Source of the DNA: Butyrivibrio sp.
GTDB lineage: Bacteria > Bacillota_A > Clostridia > Lachnospirales > Lachnospiraceae
Reading direction: 5' to 3'
Length of the DNA stretch: 13,393 nt
Assembly: GCF_024699075.1 (NCBI RefSeq)
Contig: NZ_JAILQF010000473.1
Span: 1 to 13,393 of the forward strand
Shown here: positions 6,898 through 13,393 of the stretch, in pieces
Layout of the letters: each line of letters starts with the position of its first letter
Numbering within the stretch: the first letter of the stretch is position 1
Program-made: the position numbers and the translations under genes
The notes under the pieces: generated by a model
The model's database searches: none
The model's input: the letters and a program-made list of their open reading frames with translations, nothing else
Told to the model about the DNA's origin: nothing

Positions 6898-7935
6898 ATG
6901 TCTAAAGCAGACGAATACTTTATTGAGATGTGTAATGATATCCTGACTAATGGAACTACTACTGAGGGTCAGGCTGTCCGCCCTCATTGGCCGGATGGTA
7001 CAAGTGCATATACTATCAAGATCTTTGGTCAGGCGCATACTTATGATCTGTCCAAGGAATTTCCGCTTATGACTCTTCGTAAAACAGGAATTAAGACAGC
7101 TACAGACGAAGTACTCTGGATATATCAGAAGAAATCTTCCAATATAAAGAATTTAAAAGGCGCGATCTGGGATGAATGGGCTGATGAAAGCGGCTCTATC
7201 GGTAAGGCTTACGGCTGGCAGATCGCAGAAAAGTACTCCTATAAAGGCGTTACAGAAGAAGGACTTGATAAGGCTTTTCCTACCTGGAAAAAGGAAAACA
7301 AGGGTGATCTGGTAATGTATAAATATGTACCTGGCCCGGGAGTTTTGCCTATAAAAGAGCGCCTTGTTCCCGGAACTGATGCATATGAAAGACTTGGCGA
7401 GCCTGATATTGTCTATGACAGGGCATCAAAGCTTGCAACAATGGATCAGATGAACAAGGTAATCTATGATCTTAAGATAAATCCTTTCTCACGCCGTATT
7501 ATGACTACTACCTGGAATGTATCAGAGCTTTCAGATATGCATCTTGAGCCATGTGCATACAGCATGACCTATAACGTAACCCAGGATAGCAGTGATGGAA
7601 GGCTTGTTTTGAACGCAGTCCTTAATCAGCGTTCTCAGGATATGCTTGCTGCCAATAACTGGAATATTGTCCAGTATTCTTCGCTTGTTCACATGCTTGC
7701 GCAGGTATGTGGCATGAAGGTTGGTAAGCTTCTTCATGTTATTGCAGACTGTCATATTTATGACAGACATATCCCTTATATCAAAGAACTTATTGAAAGA
7801 AAACCTTTACCGGCTCCAACTTTCCATTTAAATCCGGAGATTAAGGATTTCTATGACTTTACAAGAAATGATGTGTCAGTAGAAAACTATGAGGTGGCAG
7901 GAGATCAGTTCAAGGATATACCGATAGCTATTTGA
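6898..7935 (+). CDS. thyA: Thymidylate synthase
   Basis: Converts dUMP and 5,10-methylene-THF to dTMP and dihydrofolate. Alignment by eye to E. coli ThyA is continuous. The N-terminal IFG motif (42-44) is followed by EFPLMTLRKTG (54-64) and AIWDEWADESGSIGKAYGWQ (89-108). Next come the phosphate-binding SRR (198-200), catalytic C219 in EPCA, QRSQD (244-248), N256, and H286/Y288 in DCHIYDRH; the end is IPIAI. Two things are unusual. The protein is 345 aa against 264 in E. coli, because about 70 extra residues lie in the small domain (about 112-180), roughly where Lactobacillus casei TS also has an insertion. The residue after the catalytic cysteine is Ala instead of the usual His. The GGGGG ribosome binding site ends 7 nt upstream. 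The phosphodiesterase gene follows after 77 nt and DHFR after that. Confidence 0.96.
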   Translation: MSKADEYFIEMCNDILTNGTTTEGQAVRPHWPDGTSAYTIKIFGQAHTYDLSKEFPLMTLRKTGIKTATDEVLWIYQKKSSNIKNLKGAIWDEWADESGSIGKAYGWQIAEKYSYKGVTEEGLDKAFPTWKKENKGDLVMYKYVPGPGVLPIKERLVPGTDAYERLGEPDIVYDRASKLATMDQMNKVIYDLKINPFSRRIMTTTWNVSELSDMHLEPCAYSMTYNVTQDSSDGRLVLNAVLNQRSQDMLAANNWNIVQYSSLVHMLAQVCGMKVGKLLHVIADCHIYDRHIPYIKELIERKPLPAPTFHLNPEIKDFYDFTRNDVSVENYEVAGDQFKDIPIAI

Positions 7936-8012
7936 CAAAGTCAGAGTCAAGATCATGGCTTTATTAAATGTATCGTGAATTTTGATTGTTAACTGGTCTT
8001 TAACGTATGTAA

Positions 8013-10520
8013 ATGAAAGAATTTCTGAAAAAGAAGTATATAATGACCAGGATTGTTGCTTCAATCCTGATTCTATTAACCGCGGGAGTCTTTATCTATG
8101 CATCTTTAGATCCGGTGGATGATTTTCGTTTGCATTATACTTACACTGATTATTTTTCAGAAAAATGGCAGGATGATCCGGAAGGTAAGCCTTTAAGCGG
8201 AGATTATATAAATGTTGGCCCCGGAGAAACTGTCTATTTGTATCATTCACTTCCATATGCCGTATCACCTGATGAAGCTATAGCTATATATGACCCAAGA
8301 TTATATGTAGCTGTATATGCCAATGGTACATTTCTTGGCGACTTTGGAAAAGGAACAGACGATGTACTTGGCAAGGAAATCGGGAATTCATGGTTTGTTA
8401 TAAATATTCCTATGTTTGCCCAAGGCAAAATGCTCACTCTGGAAATTAAAAATCCCACATCCAAAAATATACGTTTTTATTTTTCATACGCTCTATTTGG
8501 TCAGCATAATGATCTTAATAATGAGATATTTATTAAGAATATGAGCGCTTTCCTGACTGGACTGATGTTCATTATAGTCGGGATCATTCTGGCTATTTCA
8601 ACCGGATTTTTGTTCAAATATAATATAGAATCAATGAAGAATCCGGCTGCTTATATGTCGGTTATTTCGATACTTTCAGGAATCTGGTTTTTGGTTGATT
8701 CTAATCTGCCTCAGTTTGTCAGCAGTTCAGTTTCTGCAAGATATGCTGTTGCCTTCTTTCTCCTTTTGATACTTCCTATTTATCTTTTAATGTTTTTTAT
8801 GGAATATCTGAATAGGGGCAAAAAGCTGATACAGGTACTTCTATGTATCTATATTGCTATTATGGCCTTGGTTGTAGCTTTATATGCGTTTGGGATAGTG
8901 CATATCTCATCCGGATTCAGGATTATTTTAGCCTATCTGTTTGTTATACTTCTTTTCCTTTTGGTACTTCAGATAAGAGAATTTCTTATAACAGAAGATA
9001 AGTATTTTTTTGCTTCTAATCTTGGAACAATTTTCTTTGTAGGAGTAGCTATACGCAGCGTTGTGCGTTATCGTTTTATATATGAAGCAGGTAATACCAG
9101 ATATTCAAGAATTGGATACAGCGTATTTTTGTTGACGATTTCTTTGATCGTTCTTCTCAAATCATTCCGCGAGATAAGAGGAGAGATGAACCTTAGAAAA
9201 CTTAAGAAACTTGCTTATGTGGATGCGGTAACAGGCGGCAATTCAGTTGCTTATCTAAGTGAGAAGTTCTCAGAAATAAATGAAGAAGAGCTGGATAAAT
9301 ACTGGATATTGTATATGAATCTTGTAAGCTTCAAGGCAGTAAATGAGGTCATAGGCTGGGAAAATGGAAACATACTTCTAAAGGATGTGTATGAACAGAA
9401 CCAGCTGGCACTTTTGGATGGCGAATACCAGGCTGCACTTGGCCAGTCGAGCTTTGCTATGCTTATAAAAAGTGATATGAATGCTCAGGATGTAAGACGT
9501 AAGTGCTCACAGCTTCGCGAAGGACTTGATAAAGTTGTAAGAGAAAAGTTTAAGTCTTTATCCCTTAGAACAGAATTTTCTGCATGCCCGATAAATACAG
9601 GTGATGATAACTTTAAGGCAATACTGGATCTTGCCAGAATTGCTTATCGCAATTCAGCGGCTTCCTATGATATTGCATCTGATTGCTGGATATATACAGA
9701 GATGTGTAAGGACAAAATGCGTGTCGAAAAGACTATGGAGAACAAGCTTGAAAAAGCCCTTGTAAACAAGGAAATGGAACTGTTCTTACAGCCCAAGGTA
9801 GATCCGCAGACAGGCAAGGTTACAGGAGCAGAATCTCTTATAAGATGGCGCAGAAATGATGGAACTATATTAAGACCTGTTTACTTTATACCTGTTTTTG
9901 AAAGAAACAGGATGATAGCAAGAGTCGATCTGTTTATGTTTAGAGAGACATGCCTGTTTATAAAGAAATGGATAGATGATGGCAATGAACCATTCAGGAT
10001 ATCTGTTAACATATCCAAGTACAGCATCCTTAATACTGACAATTTCGAAAGATATGAGCAGATCATAAGAGAGATCAATCCTCCTATCCAATGGATAGAG
10101 TTTGAAATTACAGAGTCTATGGCATACAATAACGAGAGCGATATTTCCGAGATCATTGACAGAATACATGATCTTGGGGCTACAGTATCCATGGATGATT
10201 TTGGAAGCTCATATTCAAACCTTGTTGCAATTCAGAGACTCCAGTTTGATACAGTCAAGATTGACAGAGGAATCTTCACCCATGGATTTCCTGATAATGA
10301 GAAGAGCTTCCAGATGGTCAGTGCTCTTATGCGCATGTTCACAACAATAGGAATTTTTGTTGTAGCAGAAGGCATAGAGTCTGAAGATCAGGTTGAGGCG
10401 CTTAAAAAGCTTGGCTGTCATTCTATACAAGGCTATTATTATTCAAAGCCTCTGGATATAGATAAATTTAAAGAGTATTTTCAGAATAGAAATGCCTCAA
10501 GAGGACTTAGTAAAAACTAA
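8013..10520 (+). CDS. Membrane c-di-GMP phosphodiesterase (degenerate GGDEF + EAL)
   Basis: Predicted to hydrolyse c-di-GMP to pGpG. Layout: TM about 12-31; extracytoplasmic domain about 32-175, likely beta-rich and possibly ligand binding (7TMR-DISMED-like, uncertain); about seven TM helices between 179 and 385; cytoplasmic GGDEF-like domain about 395-560; EAL domain about 572-825. The GGDEF signature is replaced by GQSSF (477-481), so cyclase activity is unlikely; this domain may be regulatory. The EAL domain has the expected catalytic residues: E607 (ESL), N666 (VNIS), E698/E701 (EITES), D728-D729 (DDFGSSYSNL), K749 (VKID), E786 (AEGIE) and Q806 (QGYYYSKP). Start choice is open. M1 at 8013 has no clear ribosome binding site, while M11 at 8043 has AAGAAG (8031-8036) 6 nt upstream. 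It lies between thyA and folA, 77 nt and 100 nt away. Weak translation signals suggest low expression or read-through from thyA. Confidence 0.93.
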   Translation: MKEFLKKKYIMTRIVASILILLTAGVFIYASLDPVDDFRLHYTYTDYFSEKWQDDPEGKPLSGDYINVGPGETVYLYHSLPYAVSPDEAIAIYDPRLYVAVYANGTFLGDFGKGTDDVLGKEIGNSWFVINIPMFAQGKMLTLEIKNPTSKNIRFYFSYALFGQHNDLNNEIFIKNMSAFLTGLMFIIVGIILAISTGFLFKYNIESMKNPAAYMSVISILSGIWFLVDSNLPQFVSSSVSARYAVAFFLLLILPIYLLMFFMEYLNRGKKLIQVLLCIYIAIMALVVALYAFGIVHISSGFRIILAYLFVILLFLLVLQIREFLITEDKYFFASNLGTIFFVGVAIRSVVRYRFIYEAGNTRYSRIGYSVFLLTISLIVLLKSFREIRGEMNLRKLKKLAYVDAVTGGNSVAYLSEKFSEINEEELDKYWILYMNLVSFKAVNEVIGWENGNILLKDVYEQNQLALLDGEYQAALGQSSFAMLIKSDMNAQDVRRKCSQLREGLDKVVREKFKSLSLRTEFSACPINTGDDNFKAILDLARIAYRNSAASYDIASDCWIYTEMCKDKMRVEKTMENKLEKALVNKEMELFLQPKVDPQTGKVTGAESLIRWRRNDGTILRPVYFIPVFERNRMIARVDLFMFRETCLFIKKWIDDGNEPFRISVNISKYSILNTDNFERYEQIIREINPPIQWIEFEITESMAYNNESDISEIIDRIHDLGATVSMDDFGSSYSNLVAIQRLQFDTVKIDRGIFTHGFPDNEKSFQMVSALMRMFTTIGIFVVAEGIESEDQVEALKKLGCHSIQGYYYSKPLDIDKFKEYFQNRNASRGLSKN

Positions 10521-10556
10521 TGATTTCTTGAGCGTAAAAAATTGAATCTGTAGGTA

Positions 10557-10597
10557 AATTGGCCAGGCACAGAAGGTGTTCTCAATTGGCCTATAAT
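10557..10597 (+). promoter_or_regulatory. Candidate folA promoter with AATTGGCC direct repeats
   Basis: A perfect -10 TATAAT (10592-10597) lies 23 nt before the folA ATG. The 8-bp sequence AATTGGCC occurs twice, at 10557-10564 and 10584-10591, 27 bp apart. The second copy touches the -10 and the first lies just upstream of the expected -35 position (about 10569-10574, which does not match consensus). This placement would suit a repressor or activator operator, but no regulator is known to me for it. The ribosome binding site AAAGGGGA (10603-10610) follows. Confidence 0.45.
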
Positions 10598-10620
10598 ATA
10601 GAAAAGGGGACAACATTTAT

Positions 10621-11124
10621 ATGAAAGCAATCGTAGCAGTAGACAATAACTGGGCAATAGGATATGGCGGGAACCTTCTTATCAGCATCCCGGCTGATCA
10701 CAAAATGTTCCGTAATGAGACTAAAAATAAAGTCGTAATACTTGGAAGAAAAACCCTTTCAACCTTCCCTAACAGCCTGCCGCTTGATCAAAGAGTTAAT
10801 ATTATTCTCTCTGCAAATCCTGATTATACGGTAAAAAGTACTTCAACAGGAACTGCAATTATGGCAAGAAGTGTTGAAGATGTACTTAAGATAGCATCGG
10901 AATATGATACCAATGATGTATATGTAATTGGAGGATCAAGTGTTTATGATCAGCTCCTTCCTTATGTAGATACCTGCATTGTGACTAAGGTTGACAGAGA
11001 GTTTACCGCAGATGCATACTTCCCTAATCTGGAAAAAGATCCTGAGTGGGAGCTTGCAGATGAAAGCGATGAGCAGTACTACTTCGATAACTGCTATACA
11101 TTCCAGAGATGGGTACGTAAATAA
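10621..11124 (+). CDS. folA: Dihydrofolate reductase
   Basis: Reduces dihydrofolate to tetrahydrofolate with NADPH, closing the cycle opened by thymidylate synthase upstream. At 167 aa it has normal DHFR length. Visible family features: AVDNNWAIG (6-14), the active-site acid D26 (E. coli D27) in IPADHKMF with F30, GRKT (42-45) for NADPH binding, R58 (E. coli R57) for the folate tail, and YVIGGSSVY (101-109). The tryptophan normally found in the LPW motif (E. coli W22) is replaced: the stretch reads GNLLISIPAD. Similar non-Trp versions are, from memory, common in clostridial DHFRs, so this is probably a lineage feature and not inactivation, though it may affect antifolate binding. The AAAGGGGA ribosome binding site is 10 nt upstream. 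It has its own candidate promoter and a strong terminator. Confidence 0.96.
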   Translation: MKAIVAVDNNWAIGYGGNLLISIPADHKMFRNETKNKVVILGRKTLSTFPNSLPLDQRVNIILSANPDYTVKSTSTGTAIMARSVEDVLKIASEYDTNDVYVIGGSSVYDQLLPYVDTCIVTKVDREFTADAYFPNLEKDPEWELADESDEQYYFDNCYTFQRWVRK

Positions 11125-11176
11125 TAGCATAGATGCTATTGATGCGTATGTACTTCTAAATAATAACTGCAAATAC

Positions 11177-11216
11177 AGTGCTAAATCACAGATGAAAAGT
11201 GGTTTAGCACTTTTTT
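11177..11216 (+). terminator. Intrinsic terminator of folA
   Basis: A 13-bp stem, AGTGCTAAATCAC (11177-11189) with GTGGTTTAGCACT (11199-11211) including one G-U pair, a 9-nt loop, then a run of T to 11216. It lies 52 nt after the folA stop. A second small palindrome AATAGCAT/ATGCTATT (11123-11140) overlaps the stop codon itself, but no T-run follows it. Confidence 0.92.
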
Positions 11217-11522
11217 ACGTGACATAAACTTTATCATCTATCGATAGAACGTCTATTTATTTGTGACTATATCATATGCGATGATTCAGAAACTGAAATT
11301 TAACTCTGACCTCTTTTCCCTCATAATTATTAACCAAAAAGAAAATAGTATTTATTTTTTTATTAGAAAGTAAACACAATTTGAGCATAATTAAAACACA
11401 ATTTCATCACAATTGAATTCTAAACTAAAATCATAAAAACAAAGCAGATAAAACCTTTTTTGAAAATCAAATAATTAAATGAAGTTTAAAAGGGCCGAAG
11501 GGGCTCAGAAAGAGGTAGAGAT
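11217..11522 (+). other. AT-rich regulatory region upstream of htrA
   Basis: About 300 nt without an ORF. From the left it contains a perfect 12-bp palindrome TCTATCGATAGA (11237-11248), an unremarkable AT-rich stretch, a four-unit 11-bp direct-repeat array (11375-11418), a possible -10 TAAAAT (11426-11431), and a small GC-rich hairpin GGGCC/GGCTC (about 11492-11506) directly before the ribosome binding site AAAGAGG (11509-11515), 7 nt from the ATG. The long leader after the candidate -10 would be about 85 nt. Confidence 0.6.
11375..11418 (+). promoter_or_regulatory. Tandem operator: four 11-bp direct repeats (CAYAATT)
   Basis: Four consecutive 11-mers start with nearly the same heptamer: CACAATT (11375), CATAATT (11386), CACAATT (11397) and CACAATT (11408). 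Of 28 positions, 27 match CACAATT. An exact 11-bp period places all copies on one face of the helix, as in tandem binding sites of OmpR/PhoB-family response regulators. The array overlaps the position where the -35 of a promoter with -10 TAAAAT (11426-11431) would fall. In Bacillus subtilis, htrA genes are controlled by the OmpR-family regulator CssR, so a similar stress regulator is a reasonable guess. No such regulator is in the window. Confidence 0.65.
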
Positions 11523-13061
11523 ATGAACGAGAATGAGAATTTGAATGAGTTTAATGCAGGTAACAATAATGAACCTGTAAAGAGCTCAGACAATATTTTT
11601 ACAGAAAATGTACATGCTAACGAGTCTGAAATAAGAAAAGCAAATACAACAGATAAGAAAGCAAAGAAGAAAACAAAGGCAAAAGGTAAAAAGGCAGGTA
11701 AGGTTGTCGGAGCAATTGCACTTGCAGCAGTTTTTGGAGTTTGCACAGGAGCTGGAATATATGGAGCACAGAACTTTACATCACTTTCACTTAATGATAC
11801 CTCTACTGCTTCATACAGCATAGCATCAACACAGACAGACAGTGATTCTTCTGATTCACAGATCAAGGTTACAACAACAAGTAATACTCAGGTAGTGACA
11901 ACAGATGTTACTAGCGTAGTTGCAGCTGCAATGCCATCAATTGTATCTATAAATGTTACAGCAACAACTACAACAACAGATTTCTTCGGACAGTCCTATC
12001 AGGAAGAATCTGAAGGCGCAGGATCCGGAATCATTATAGCCAAGAGTGATACAGAGCTTATTATAGTTACTAATAATCACGTAGTAGAAGGTGCTAATTC
12101 CATGGAAGTATCATTTGTAGATGGAAGCACAGCTACAGCATACCTTAAGGGAACAGAGTCATCTGTTGATATAGCAGTAATTGCAGTAGAACTTGAGGAT
12201 CTTTCTGAAGATACGCTTAGCTCTATAAGCATTGCAACACTTGGAGATTCTGATGCACTTACTGTTGGTGAAAGTGCTATAGCAATAGGTAATGCACTCG
12301 GATATGGACAGTCAGTTACAACAGGTGTAATAAGTGCACTTGATAGAGAGATAGAGACAGAAGACGGAGAGACCAATACATTCATCCAGACTGATGCAGC
12401 TATAAATCCAGGTAATTCAGGAGGAGCCCTTCTTAACTCAAACGGAGAAGTTATCGGTGTTACATCAAGTAAGATCGGTGCTACAACAGTTGAAGGTATG
12501 GGATTTGCTATTCCAATTTCTGATGTAATAGATCTTATCAATGACCTTATGAATGAAGAGACCAAGATCACTGTAGCTGAAACAGAAAAAGGTGCTCTGG
12601 GTGTATCAGTAATGACCCCTACAGGAATAGATGGTGCCTATGTTGCTGCTGTAAGTGAAGGAAGTGCTGCAGAAAAGGCAGGTATAGAAGTTGGTGATCT
12701 TATAACATCATTTGACGGTAATGACATTACCTCTGCATCAGATCTTACAAGCATCATGTCTTACTATGCAGAAGGTGATAAAGTTACAGTAACTGTTCTT
12801 AGAAGAGTAGACGGACAGTATCAGTATGTTGATCTTGAAGTAACACTTGATAATGCATCTGAGCTTACAAGCTCTTCATCCAGTGAAAGCGAAGAAAGCC
12901 AGACCTATGAATATGGATTGCCAGGACAGTCAGGATCAGAGTCCGGACAGAGTTCTGAGTCCGAGCAGACAATGCCTGAGCAGGGATCAGGGTCTCAGCA
13001 GATGCCTGGAAATCAGCAGGGTTCACAGGGAAGCGGATCAGGTTTTTCCTTTGGCGGATGA
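11523..13061 (+). CDS. htrA: HtrA/DegP-type membrane-anchored serine protease with PDZ domain
   Basis: Envelope quality-control protease that degrades misfolded exported proteins. Order: hydrophilic N-terminal cytoplasmic part about 1-60 ending in a Lys-rich stretch (45-60), single TM about 61-82 (VVGAIALAAVFGVCTGAGIY), Ser/Thr-rich linker about 85-128, trypsin-like domain about 129-345, PDZ about 356-442, and a low-complexity Ser/Gly/Gln/Glu tail 448-512. The catalytic triad is complete: H186 (NNHVVEG), D216 (SSVDIAVI) and S299 (NPGNSGGAL). The protease domain should face outside. One PDZ domain and an N-terminal anchor are the usual Firmicute layout; the roughly 65-residue tail is less usual and could be a cell-wall-spanning or interaction segment. 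AAAGAGG at 11509-11515 supports the start. The gene is monocistronic, with a tandem-repeat operator upstream and a perfect terminator downstream. Confidence 0.96.
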   Translation: MNENENLNEFNAGNNNEPVKSSDNIFTENVHANESEIRKANTTDKKAKKKTKAKGKKAGKVVGAIALAAVFGVCTGAGIYGAQNFTSLSLNDTSTASYSIASTQTDSDSSDSQIKVTTTSNTQVVTTDVTSVVAAAMPSIVSINVTATTTTTDFFGQSYQEESEGAGSGIIIAKSDTELIIVTNNHVVEGANSMEVSFVDGSTATAYLKGTESSVDIAVIAVELEDLSEDTLSSISIATLGDSDALTVGESAIAIGNALGYGQSVTTGVISALDREIETEDGETNTFIQTDAAINPGNSGGALLNSNGEVIGVTSSKIGATTVEGMGFAIPISDVIDLINDLMNEETKITVAETEKGALGVSVMTPTGIDGAYVAAVSEGSAAEKAGIEVGDLITSFDGNDITSASDLTSIMSYYAEGDKVTVTVLRRVDGQYQYVDLEVTLDNASELTSSSSSESEESQTYEYGLPGQSGSESGQSSESEQTMPEQGSGSQQMPGNQQGSQGSGSGFSFGG

Positions 13062-13216
13062 TCGATAAAATTTATAAATATATTTAAACTATATTTAAGG
13101 TTTAAAAACTATAGTGTATCTATTGTTTAATAAACATGCTTTAAGTCGCAAAACCCCTCCACGCGATTTAAAAATAGAAATCCACAAAACGTGCGACTCC
13201 AAACGCACCCTACATT
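13062..13216 (+). other. AT-rich spacer after htrA
   Basis: No ORF. The first 80 nt are almost pure A/T. A 7-bp inverted repeat AGTCGCA (13144-13150) with TGCGACT (13192-13198) encloses 41 nt and could form a loose stem-loop in the 3' untranslated RNA. I see no further signal. Confidence 0.4.
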
Positions 13217-13249
13217 AAAAGAAGGTCTTCTACGTGAAGACCTTCTTTT
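13217..13249 (+). terminator. Intrinsic terminator of htrA
   Basis: A perfect 14-bp inverted repeat, AAAAGAAGGTCTTC (13217-13230) with GAAGACCTTCTTTT (13236-13249) and loop TACGT, followed by GCTTTG. The terminal T-run is part of the stem. It would work in both directions, so it also shields htrA from transcription coming from the right. It lies 155 nt after the htrA stop. Confidence 0.88.
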
Positions 13250-13274
13250 GCTTTGTGTAGCATCTTTTAATAAA

Positions 13275-13386
13275 CCCCCTGCTATGCAGGGGGACAACAG
13301 CTGCTTTAGCTTACAGTAGAAAACCTCCCGTGATAGAATTACTTACGGTTCGCCAACCAAAGTAAAATCACAGGAGGTAGTCCATA
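13275..13386 (+). mobile_element. Probable left end of an IS200/IS605-type insertion sequence (cut by window edge)
   Basis: Two hairpins precede a short ORF start. The first is a perfect 8-bp stem, CCCCCTGC/GCAGGGGG with loop TAT (13275-13293), like the subterminal hairpin that TnpA recognises at IS200/IS605 ends. The second is a long imperfect hairpin (13323-13378) that includes the ribosome binding site of the following ORF. Subterminal hairpins instead of terminal inverted repeats, and a translation-blocking leader hairpin, are known IS200 traits. The exact left boundary (cleavage site) is probably within the AT-rich stretch 13262-13274 but cannot be fixed. Without the transposase sequence the family call remains an inference. 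Confidence 0.6.
13323..13378 (+). promoter_or_regulatory. Ribosome-binding-site-masking hairpin
   Basis: ACCTCC-C-GTGAT (13323-13334) pairs with ATCAC-A-GGAGGT (13367-13378), 11 of 12 positions. The helix continues inward with TTACTT/AAGTAA (13339-13344 with 13360-13365) and GGTT/AACC (13347-13350 with 13355-13358) around a CGCC loop. The AGGAGG ribosome binding site (13372-13377), 9 nt before the ATG at 13387, is fully paired, so translation should be strongly reduced unless the structure is opened. This matches the way IS200 limits its own transposase. Confidence 0.75.
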
Positions 13387-13393
13387 ATGGACA
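13387..13393 (+). CDS. Start of a gene cut by the window edge, probably TnpA (Y1 transposase)
   Basis: Only ATG GAC A is visible (Met-Asp-...). The start is assigned from the AGGAGG ribosome binding site at 13372-13377 with 9-nt spacing. The two upstream hairpins suggest an IS200/IS605 Y1 transposase, whose clostridial members often begin Met-Asp, but the coding sequence itself gives no proof. Confidence 0.5.

Noticed and set aside
7932..7937. Perfect TTGACA (-35-like) overlapping the thyA stop codon
   Set aside because: No acceptable -10 lies 16-18 nt downstream; the nearest AT-rich hexamers are 23-25 nt away, so it was not called as a promoter of the phosphodiesterase gene.
11375..11418. 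The CACAATT array as a CRISPR array
   Set aside because: Units are 11 bp with no long repeats or unique spacers of CRISPR size, and no cas genes are present; a tandem operator explains it better.
12077..12571. 164-aa open frame antisense to htrA
   Set aside because: Composition is Ser/Val/Pro/Ile-rich, as expected for the complement of a real gene; no ribosome binding site and full overlap with the conserved protease domain.

Overview
The window looks like chromosomal DNA from a low-to-mid G+C, flagellated or chemotactic Firmicute. The best guess is a Lachnospiraceae member of the Butyrivibrio/Pseudobutyrivibrio type. This rests on AT-rich intergenic DNA, strong AGGAGG-type ribosome binding sites, a tRNA gene without encoded CCA, FIST-GGDEF and multi-membrane GGDEF/EAL signalling proteins, and a clostridial-type DHFR. 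The genus is an inference, not a database result.

Layout from left to right: (1) a FIST-sensor diguanylate cyclase (+); (2) a 220-nt gap holding a 186-bp element bounded by a near-perfect inverted repeat, plus a strong hairpin that serves as terminator for the next, convergent gene; (3) a membrane chemoreceptor (-) with a sigma28-like promoter; (4) a receiver-only response regulator (+) that appears to have lost its output domain and whose stop codon lies inside a terminator hairpin; (5) tRNA-Gly(GCC) (-), which uses the other strand of the same hairpin as its terminator; (6) an MBL/beta-CASP RNase-like protein (+); (7) thymidylate synthase, a membrane-bound c-di-GMP phosphodiesterase (degenerate GGDEF + intact EAL) and dihydrofolate reductase, all on +; (8) an HtrA/DegP-type membrane-anchored serine protease (+), preceded by four tandem 11-bp direct repeats that look like a response-regulator operator; (9) at the right edge, the probable left end of an IS200/IS605-type element. 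Its transposase ribosome binding site is buried in a long hairpin, and only the first seven bases of its gene are in the window.

Functional themes: c-di-GMP is made (gene 1) and broken down (the EAL gene) by two proteins with different sensory inputs, alongside a chemoreceptor. Thymidylate synthase and DHFR form the dTMP/folate cycle (TS oxidises methylene-THF to DHF, DHFR regenerates THF) and are separated only by the phosphodiesterase gene. HtrA is an envelope quality-control protease with a dedicated, probably stress-responsive upstream region.

No CRISPR array, prophage or defence system was seen. The most interesting signals are regulatory or structural: the CACAATT tandem operator, the inverted-repeat element at 1792-1977, the response regulator fused to a tRNA terminator, and the ribosome-binding-site-masking hairpin of the IS element.
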